Shown here: positions 25,137 to 33,506 of the stretch, one piece after another
Layout: each line of letters begins with the position of its first letter
Position numbering within the stretch: the stretch's first letter is position 1
From: Lindgomyces ingoldianus
Taxonomy: Eukaryota > Ascomycota > Dothideomycetes > Pleosporales > Lindgomycetaceae
DNA length: 64,000 nucleotides
Assembly (NCBI RefSeq): GCF_010093535.1
Contig: NW_022985165.1
Location: 1,149,582 to 1,213,581 of the forward strand
Direction: 5' to 3'
The notes under the pieces: generated by a model
Seen by the model: only the letters and a program-made list of their open reading frames with translations
Databases searched by the model: none
Told to the model about the DNA's origin: nothing
Translations under genes and position numbers: made by a program

Positions 25137-25232
25137 GTCACGTGATTGCCACGTGACTGTGTTTCATATTTTCCCTTTCTGACAAGTCACCTGATGTTTT
25201 ACCACATGACTTCACAACAAGTCACGTGGTTT
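25137..25232. promoter_or_regulatory. Cluster of CACGTG / GTCACNTG sites
   Basis: Within about 95 bp the sequence shows GTCACGTGATT, GCCACGTGACT, GTCACCTGATG, CCACATGACTT and GTCACGTGGTT. CACGTG is a known bHLH-type binding core in fungi. The role here is inferred only from clustering, and the distance to the GH7 start is about 0.9 kb. Confidence 0.35.
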
Positions 25233-25434
25233 CTCTATTAGGCCTAGAGCCTCTCGCAATCCTTTTACTACACCAACCCTACTCTTGTATTTAGCTTCTT
25301 CATGCAACGTCTTGTTAGTTGAATTGATACATTCATCACGAAACCATCTAGCTAGCACAGCTAGCTGCTAACCACGTGCATCCTACAACTGCTTCTATGC
25401 GTTCCGTGACCCATTGCCTCGCAGCATTCAATAT

Positions 25435-25670
25435 TTAGCCAATACTAGAGCTGACTTCCAGCGGCTAATTTTATATAGCTGGCCAAGTTCTAGGGCATCT
25501 TATAGGGCGGCCTATTTCTGGGACATCGGATGGCCTAGTTCTAGGCTACTTAACCTCTTCAACAATGTGGCCCGTTTCTAGGCTTCCTTGCCAGCTCACC
25601 CTTGCAGTCCTCTCTCTCATGAAGTTGACGGGAAACCACAACAGGATTTTCTATAATCGGGGCTGGCTAA
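25435..25670. promoter_or_regulatory. GGCTAA (XlnR/Xyr1-like) sites upstream of GH7
   Basis: TTAGCC at 25435-25440 and GGCTAA at 25463-25468 and 25665-25670 match the core known for the XlnR/Xyr1 activators of cellulase and xylanase genes. They lie about 440-680 bp upstream of the GH7 start, within a usual promoter distance. A 6-bp core occurs by chance, so this is suggestive only. Confidence 0.3.
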
Positions 25671-26111
25671 CGGAGTTGGGATGGGAAGGTGAGTTGGAAA
25701 GTGAGCAGCAGAGCTGTGGCGGTGCAAGCTGAGCATCCGGTGAGACGAAGTTGAGCCAGGAGTAATTCTGCTTATAAATCTGCGATACGGCGCTAATCAA
25801 AAGGGGAAGTGGGAGGAGGTCAGTTTGCGTCTGAGATGCGCGGGGATATTGTACGATAAACAGCCAAGCCTATCTAAAATTGGTTAGTATTAAGAGCTGT
25901 TTATCCTTCAATCATAAGTGTGTAATTTCAGTTTACGATTCAGAATTGGTCGAAGATCATTAATGGGGGTTAATATATTTAACATATCACCCACATTGTG
26001 ATCGGTTATTAAATGATTAATAAATGGGTGCGGCTGTTAAAACCTGTCTCCCATCCCACACTTTCTGAGCTGTGCACCAAACTCCTCATGTTTTGAGGGA
26101 ATTCCTAACGC

Positions 26112-27246
26112 ATGTATTCCAACCTCTCATCCATCGTCCTGGTAGCCTGGCTGGCTCGCCTAGCCATGGCCCAAACCTCCGAGGAGCACCCCTTGCTACT
26201 GACCTGGAAATGTACTACCTCAGGAGGCTGCGTGCAACAGAACACTTCCATCGTGCTTGACAAGGACTCCAAATATGCCAAAAGTACCGCAGGCTCGAGA
26301 ACGGCAGCCGACTACGCTGCCATGGGAGTTTCTACCTCAGGGAACGCCCTGACCCTGGCTCACTACGTCAAATCGGGCAGCCAGCTCAATCCCGCGTCTC
26401 CGCGCGTTTACCTCCTGGGTGACGACGGCAAATATGTTATGATGAAGCTTCTCGGCCAGGAACTCTCTGTAGATGTTGACTACTCAGACGTGCCTTGCGG
26501 GGAGAACGGCGCTTTTTATCTATCAGAGATGGCAGCCGACGGCAAGGGTAACGCTGCAGCCGGAACCGGCTACTGCGACGCGCAGTGCCAGGGCTACTGC
26601 TGCAATGAGATGGACGTGCTCGAGGCCAACTCCAGGGCAACAGCTATGACAGGCCACCCATGCAATGGCAACAATTGCGACAAAGGTGGCTGCGCATACA
26701 ACCCATACCAGAGCGGGCAGCGCAACTTTTGGGGACCTGGCCAGACAGTCGATACGTCGAAGCCTTTCACGGTCATTACGCAATTCCAAGCCAGCGGTGG
26801 TAGGCTGTCGTCCATCACGCGCAAATATGTCCAGAACGGGCGACAGATTACCAGCGGTTCGATTTCCAACTGTGGCTCCGAAGGGTCGACTGGTGGTCTA
26901 GCCGGCATGGGCGCGGCTCTTGGGCGCGGGAGTAGGTGGCTACCTTGCACTGTACATTTACTAAATTTTCAAAACATTCTCTTCCCAAACATCCTCTCGC
27001 TAAGCTCTTAGAGCTTAGCGCGCTTTTCAACGAATTCACCTGCTGACTTTAAACTTTATAGTGGTGCTGGCAATCAGCATCTGGAACGATGCTACACAGC
27101 AAATGTCCTGGCTTGACTCTGGTAACAATGGGCCTTGCCGCAGCGGAGAGGGAAGTCCATCCAACATCCAGGCTCAGCACCCTGGCACTCACGTCGTCTA
27201 TTCTAACATAAAATGGGGCGACATCGGATCTACCACCAGAGGATAG
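26112..27246 (+). CDS. GH7 endoglucanase-like protein (EG1/Cel7B type), 334 aa
   Basis: A secreted glycoside hydrolase family 7 protein, predicted to cut internal beta-1,4 bonds in cellulose. Exon 1 is 26112-26931 and exon 2 is 27062-27246. Splicing is phase 1 and restores [15 protein letters not shown]. Residues 1-20 form a signal peptide (hydrophobic core, cut after AMA, mature start QTSEEHP). The catalytic motif is [10 protein letters not shown] with Glu166, Asp168 and Glu171. Leu170 fits the endoglucanase EG1 branch, where cellobiohydrolases have Trp. YVQNGRQI and [17 protein letters not shown] are family blocks. Compared with Trichoderma EG1 as I know it, about 25 residues with several Cys are absent after residue 50 and about 14 after Cys159. 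There is no linker or CBM1. The frame stops at TAG (27244-27246), but 45 further codons are open to 27384, so the stop could be a RIP-made TAG. Codon composition is normal, unlike the flanking repeats. Activity is uncertain. Confidence 0.85.
26932..27061 (+). other. Intron of the GH7 gene (130 nt) with internal hairpin
   Basis: It starts GTAGGT, has a CTGAC branch site at about 27043-27047 and ends TTATAG. Removing it joins the two halves of a conserved GH7 block in frame. A perfect inverted repeat lies inside it: CGCTAAGCTC at 26998-27007, then TTA, then GAGCTTAGCG at 27011-27020. Confidence 0.85.
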
Positions 27247-27693
27247 TTCTGGAGACCATCGGGACGTGCATCCGACGCATCTGCCGGTCTCTGTGTACAA
27301 TACAACTGGGAGGCCGGACTACTCAAAGCACATATGGTGTGGGGAAGCTCTGTATTTACTTTCCGAACTCTAAAGTTTAAATAGATGGAAAGTGTTAGTG
27401 ATATAGTCTTTCCTTGCCAGGGGCGAGGGGAAAGTAACTGTTGCGAAATCGAAATCTTAAAACTACCACTACTACCACTACACTCTATACTCTAGGCAGT
27501 GCTAATGTAAGGCCTGATGTCCCAGAACGGGCCAGTATGGCCTCACTTGGCCTGTTTGGAGGTCACATGACCTGTGCTTCGTATATAAGTGTTACGATAT
27601 CTTACCTCGACTTTCCTATTTCTAGGTGCCTTCTGCCGGTAACAGGTCTCTTTAGGAGATAGGTAGGTAAGGAGAGGAGAGGGATGGGATTGT
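27247..27693. other. 3' flank of the GH7 gene
   Basis: The first 138 nt stay open in the GH7 frame to a TAG at 27382-27384 but do not resemble a CBM1. The rest contains an ACT/ACC-rich stretch at 27461-27483 and a short GGCC-spaced segment at 27530-27552. A frame at 27441-27662 is low-complexity and not supported as a gene. Confidence 0.45.
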
Positions 27694-27906
27694 GACAGGG
27701 TGTGTCACGTGATACTTCAACTTACAATAGTACTTAGAGGGTGTGCAGTCCTCTGTACAATCCTAGCGAAGTATTAGTAGAAGAGGGAGGAGGAGGGTAA
27801 GGTAAGAGTAAAGAGGGAGTAAGATAACTAATGTGTTTATACTATTATATATAGAAGAATAGTCTTCACACGCTTCTAGTTAGAAAAGATATTAGATATA
27901 TTACTA
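27694..27906 (-). repeat. Inverted copy of the 19391-19595 repeat, cut by a Fot1-type insertion
   Basis: The reverse complement matches 19391-19595 from GTAAGTT through the TAATATATCTAATATC end. The left end contains TGTCACGTGATAC, a possible TG terminus. The right end is interrupted at a TA by the terminal repeat of the next element. Confidence 0.65.
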
Positions 27907-30568
27907 ACGTACTTTACAGGCGAGTTGCTTACACACCTGAGTTGCTTACTTTTGCTAAGACTACACCCTAACAAACTCTATTACAGCCTATAATAACCTG
28001 CTCTAGCACTATATAGTATAGTATAGCCTAGAATATTATTTAGATACTACTTCTACTTCTTACTTACACATTTGTGCGTTATGCCTAGTCTAATTACACT
28101 ATCTGCAGCGCCTTTAAAATAGCTTACTTATGTTAGCTTATACTTACTTTTTTACTTTTTTTTATTACTACGCACTTAAAACTCTTTTAAAGCTGTTAAG
28201 TGTAAGCTTTTATAAATTATTAAAGTTTTTTTTACTTTAATTTTATTTTTTTACAATTTATGTTATATAGTAACTTTATTAGCTACTTAAAGCTTAATAA
28301 TTTTTTATTATAACGTACCTAACAGGTTAGCCGGCCACACAAGTTAGCTAGCCACTTTTGCTAAGCCCCTACTACACTCTACTTATCTACATAATGCTTT
28401 AACAACAACACTAAATTAAATCTTCTAAAGAATGTTAAATACAGCTTACTTTTTAAGCTTTTAAATTAGACTTAAAACTTTTTTTATAACACGCTACAGC
28501 TATCTATAATATTTTTTATATAATACTAAGTAATTAACGCGCTAGACAGCCTTTATAAGTAGAATAATAGCCTAAATTAAAAAATCTAACTAAGCTTAAA
28601 AAAAAGTAGTTATTAAGTATATATTTAAGCTTATTACACATAGATTTTTTTTTAGGCTTATAGCTATAGCTAATATAGCTAATTCCTTACGCGCAAAGTG
28701 TAATCTAGGCTAGGTTAGCTTAAACTAGCCTAGTATGTAGGTTAAGCACTACCTTAAGTTTATAATAAAGTTTAATTATAAGTATAATTAAAAAAAAGCG
28801 CTTTATAAAAATCTAAAGGTCATCTAAGGCTAGTTTTACTTAGTAGCTAATATAAAAGCTAAGTATAGTATCTAGAATAAAAACATGTATAACTTTAATA
28901 AGTTAGGCTTTATAATAAGCTAGATATTAACTAAAGCAGTTATTACAGCTTTAAAAAGATAAAAACAGCTAAAAGTAATATAGTAAGGTAATAAAAAGAA
29001 GATAATAGTTATTTAGAGTATTAATATAATAAAGTAAGCTATTTTACTTTTTATTATCTTTAAGAGCTGCTATTACTTTTTTACCTAGTATAAAAAAAAT
29101 CTGCCTTAGAACTAAGTTATTATAGTCTGTAAAAACAGCTAGATAATAAATAAGCTTAAGCTGCAGTAGTTAAAGCACTTTAATAAGCATATAAAAAGAA
29201 AAGTTATAGGCGCTTATTAGCTTTTTATTATTAATAGCTATAAAAGCTATAACTTACTTAATTTTTAGTAGTACTATAAAAAGAATAAGATTATTACTAT
29301 TTATATACTTTTATACTTATTGCACCTTTTATAGCCTTTTAATGTAGGTTGTTTTGCTTTTTTAAAAAAAGTGTATAAGTGCTAAGCTAAAGATCTTATA
29401 TATAACTAGATTACTTATATTATAAAACTTAAGTTTCTACTATGCTTTATACACGCCTATAATGTAGTAATTACTTATAGTAATATCTAAGAAGGGTTTT
29501 AAAGCACTAGTTTAGTTTTATTTAACTTAGAATAAGTTAAAATAGCCTTTAATGTCTAGTTATGTACTTTATTATTACTACTACTAATTAATAATAAGCT
29601 CTAGCAGTTATAAACTCCAAGTAATACTTTTAAATTTAAGTTATAATTAATGCTTATAAAAGTAAGAATTTAAAGGCATATAAATAGCTTACTAATGTTT
29701 ATAGTAAAGGCCTTTAAAAAGGTCTTAAAGGGGGCAGTAATTATTACATATAAGCTAGTATTAGTGTAAAAAGAGATTATAAAGCTTTAAGTAGTAAATA
29801 AAGCTACTATATAACATAGATTACATAAAAGAAAGCAAATTTAGGTAAAAAAAACTTTAATAGTTAAAGATAAGGCTTGTTTAACTGCTTTAAAAGAGTT
29901 TAAAGCGCGTAGTAATAGGAAAAAGCTAAAGACGCAGGTGCGCGCTAAAGAAGGTAAGCTAAGTTAAAGGTAATATAAGCAGTGTAATTAGACTAGGCAT
30001 AATTTATATATATGTAAGAAAGTAGTAAAAGTAGACTTTAAATAATATCTTGTGTTGTATTACTCTATATAGGGCTAAAGTAGGCTGTTTTGCGCTAGAA
30101 TAGGGTGGTTTTAGTAGGGGCTTAGCAAAAGTGGCCGGCCAACCCGTGTGGCTAGCCAACCTGTTAGGTACGTTACTAATAATAGCTTATGCATAATTCT
30201 TACTACTTTTTTTAAAACTTTTTTAAACATTTTAACTATAAAAGTTAGTAAACTATTTATATACTTTTAAATTTTTATTTTTATAAGTATTAATTATAAC
30301 TTAAGTTTTAAAGTAACTATTACTTAAAGTTTATAACTACTAAAGCTTATTATATATAAGTAGCAGTAGTAATAAAGTGTATAACTTTATATTAAAGCTT
30401 ATTATAACTTATTATAAGCTAGGAAAAACTAATTTAGTGCTTTAAAACTTTTTTTAAATGTTACTAAAAGTAATTATCGCATTATAAGCTACTTTAAAAA
30501 ATAGTAAAAACTTTACTTTTATAATATAAGTAATTTAGTTATATATAAAGTTTTTAGCTTAGTGCTTA
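27907..30568 (-). mobile_element. Fot1/pogo-type element A, copy 1, interrupted and truncated
   Basis: The left terminal repeat ACGTACTTTACAGGCGAG starts at 27907 after a TA. 27907-28310 aligns with 30571-30980, and 30176-30568 aligns with about 30985-31375 of the complete copy, in the same orientation. The two parts are split by element B (28313-30173). After about 800 bp of its own sequence, copy 1 meets the left end of copy 2 and does not resume beyond it, so more than half is missing. Confidence 0.75.
28313..30173 (+). mobile_element. Fot1/pogo-type element B, 1861 bp, RIP-inactivated
   Basis: Terminal inverted repeats of about 60 bp (starting ACGTACCTAACAGG) bound it and TA flanks both sides, as in the Tc1/mariner superfamily. 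The plus strand from about 28620 to 29600 encodes a DDE_1 transposase in ruins: NFNKLGFIISQILTK near 28890, then LLHLL then PFNVGCFAFLKKVY at about 29310-29370, which corresponds to the family block HSSHLLQPLDVGCF. Stops occur every few tens of codons. It is inserted in element A copy 1. Confidence 0.88.
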
Positions 30569-30570
30569 TA

Positions 30571-32436
30571 ACGTACTTCATGGGCGAGTTGCTCACACAC
30601 CCGAGTCGCTCACTTTTGCTAAGACCCCACCCTAACGAACTCTATTATAGCCCATAACAACCCGCTCTGGCACTATATAGTACAGTATAGCTTAGAATAT
30701 TATTTAGATACTACTTCTGCTTCTTGCTTACATGTTTGCGCGTTATGCCTAGTCTAATTGCACTATCTGCAGCGCCTTTAGAATAGCTTACCTACTTTAG
30801 CTCACACCTGCTTCTTTGCCTTCTTCCTGTTACTGCGCGCTTTAAACTCCTTTAGAGCTGTTAAGCGCAGGCTTTTCTAAATTATTAAGGTCTCTTCTGC
30901 CTTAATTTACTTTCTTTTATGTAATTTATGTTATATAGTAGCCTTATTAGCTGCTTAAAGCTTAGTAATTTCCTGTTACACTAACACTAGCTTATGCGCA
31001 ATTATTGCTGCCCCCTTTAAGACCTTCTTAAACACCTTAACTATAGAAGTTAGTAAACTATTTATATGCTTCTAAATTCTTATTTTTATAAGCATTAATT
31101 ATAACCTAAGTTCTAAGGTATTACTTAGAGTTTATAACTGCTAGGGCTTATTATATATAAGTAGTAGTAGTAATAGAGTGCGCAACTTTACATTAAGGCT
31201 TATTATAACTTATTATAGGTTAAAAGGAACTAATCTAGCGCCTTAGAACCCTTCTTAGATATTACTAAAAGTAATTATAGCATTATAAGCTACTTTAAAG
31301 CATAGCAGAAACTCTATTTTTATAATATAAGTAATCTAGTTGTGCATAAGGTTTTTAGCTTAGCACTTATACACTTTTTTTAAAAGAGTAAAACAACCTA
31401 CATTAAGTAGCTATAAGAGGTGCAATAAGTAAAAAAGCATATAAATAGTAATAATCTTATTATCTTTATAGTATTACTAGAAATAAAGTAAGTTATAGCT
31501 TTTATAACTGTTAATAACTAGCAGATAGTAGCTGCTAACAGTACACTTCTTTATATGCGCGTTAAAGTGCTTTAACTAGTCTAGACTAAGCTAATTAGTA
31601 GTCTAGCTGCGCTTAGAGATTGCAATAACTTAATTCTAAAGTAGATTTTCCTTCTTGTACTAGTTTAAAAGGTAGTTGCTACTCTAGAAAATAATAAAAA
31701 GCAGAATAGCCTACTTTTTAGCATTAATGCCCTAAATAGCTGTTGTCTACTTCTAGTTGCCTAGCTAGACTGCTTTTAGCTGTCCTTATCTCTCTAAACC
31801 TGTAACAACTGCTCTAGTAGATATCTAGCCTATTATAAACTCTGTCTTGTTAAAGTTGTACGTGTTGTTATTCTAGATACTATACTTAGCTTTAATATTC
31901 TTTATAAGGTTAAACTAGCTTTAAATTACTATAAGATCTTTATAAAAAGCTCTCTTATAGTTATACTTACGCTTAAACTTTACTTTAAGCTTTAAGTAAC
32001 ACTTAATAAATATATTAGGCTAGTTTATGCTAATATAGCCTATATTACGCTTAGCGTGTAAAGAATTAGCTATATTAGCCACAGCTGCTAGCTAGGGGGG
32101 AAATCCTTATGCATTTAGCTTAAGTATGTGCTAAATAATTACCTGCTTTTTATTATTATCTAGCTTTTATAAGTTAGCTGTATAATTAGCTTAGAAAGGT
32201 TGTCTAGCGTGTTAGTTACTTATTATCTTTTAAGAGACCTTATAGATAGCTGCAGCGCGTTAGTTAGAGAGTGTTGTGTCTTGTTTAAAAGCCTAGAGTG
32301 TAAGCTATATCTAATGTTCCTTTAACACATTTAAGTAGTGTTGTTAGGAATGCATTAGTGTAGGAAGAGTGTTGTAGTAGGGTCTTAGCAAAAGTGAGCA
32401 ACTTAGGTGTGTGAGCAACTCGCCCATGAAGTACGT
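30571..32436 (-). mobile_element. Fot1/pogo-type element A, copy 2, 1866 bp
   Basis: Terminal inverted repeats of about 56 bp (ACGTACTTCATGGGCGAG...) are present at both ends, with TA at 30569-30570 and 32437-32438. The minus strand holds a ruined DDE_1 transposase, including NVGCFT then LLKKVY at about 31375-31410. The left third is much less RIP-mutated than copy 1 and keeps CpG-rich words such as CACACCCGAGTCGCTC. The left flank is element A copy 1, but the right flank is the Copia element (see findings). Confidence 0.88.
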
Positions 32437-32499
32437 TATTAACAAGATAGCTAGGCTAGCTAACAAAAAGAACCTGCAGCATGCTACACCTATAAGTAG

Positions 32500-33188
32500 G
32501 ATTAAACTTATGCTGCAATCTAGTTTTGCAACTTTATTAGAAGTAAATTAATATTAGCAGAAGATTAAATCTCTGCTCTTTGCAGCAGTCACTACAAGAC
32601 TAGATATTGCCTTTGCCACATCACGCCTCGCACAGTTTCTCACAAATCCCGCATCTAACCATCAGGATGCAGCCGATTAAGTCATCCTGTACCTACATGC
32701 GACACAGACGTACGCACTCTAATTAGGAGGAGAAGACTACCTTGTAGTAGCAAGCAATGTGTTATTTATAGATAATACACTAAATAGGAAAAGCTTTTAG
32801 GGCTACATTATTTAACTATTTAGCAGATAGATTGCATAGTAAGTATATAAACAAGATATAGTTATAATATTAACAACAAAAGCAGAATTACTTGCACTGT
32901 TCTAAGTTGCTAAGGAAGCTATGTTTATAAGAATGCTTTTTAACAAACTGTAGGTTAAGCTGCCTAATTTAACTATTATAATCTAGTGTGACAACAAGCA
33001 GACAATCTAACTAGTAAACAAAGAGATATCTTAACTTTAAACTAAGCTCTAACATGTCAACATCTATAACCACTAGCTCTAACAGGAAGTCTCTTAACAA
33101 ACAATTAAGGTTGTCTATGTCCCCTCTAGCAAGATGCTTGCAGACAGACTTACTAAAGCGCTTCTAGCTAGTAAATAGCCAAGCTTTC
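32500..33188 (+). pseudogene. Ty1/Copia RNase H remnant
   Basis: The plus-strand translation gives the Copia RNase H signature: a DIAFATSRLAQFLTNP stretch, LTTKAELLALF, VAKEAMFIRMLF, a CDNKQTI segment with stops around it, and VPSSKMLADRLTKALL near the end. Several TAG/TAA stops break the frame. In intact elements this domain removes RNA from the RNA-DNA hybrid. Confidence 0.85.
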
Positions 33189-33506
33189 TGTCACAATTGT
33201 GCACGAGTAAGGTTATAGAGCTTCACGGAGGTCTAGTTTAATTACTACGTGAGGTATTATAGTAGGTATAAGACGTTGTGTAAGGAACAGAAAGGTTTAA
33301 AAGAAAATTAGTAATTAAATACTTAGCTTAAAAATCTAAGCACTTTAAGTATAAATTAAGCCTATTCTAGGTTTAGTTAGTGTTAAGGTAGTTTATACTT
33401 AAGTTTATGTCTGTATTATGTTGTGTTTATGTTAGACGTGCACTAATAATACTCTAGTACGCGTCTAATATAGTTATGTCTAGGATTTAGAGAGGATACT
33501 GTAACA
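33189..33506 (-). repeat. Gypsy-C copy 2, 3' LTR
   Basis: 318 bp, TGTCACAATT to CTGTAACA. The polypurine tract lies on the minus strand just right of it (AATAAGAGAGGGGGTAC). Confidence 0.9.

Larger units (their letters stand above)
24147..26111. other. Intergenic region upstream of the GH7 gene
   Basis: 24147-24420 is weakly AT-biased debris. GGT/GGC-rich low-complexity stretches lie at 24478-24510 and 24779-24794. 24880-25090 is nondescript. A cluster of CACGTG-type sites is at 25137-25232, GGCTAA sites are at 25435-25670, and a GGCC-TTCTAGG motif recurs at 25481-25585. No coding region is supported. A possible TATA region is TTAATATATTTAAC at about 25969. Confidence 0.5.

Noticed and set aside
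26437..26950. Minus-strand frames of 67-118 codons
   Set aside because: They are antisense shadows of the GH7 exon, which has clear family motifs.
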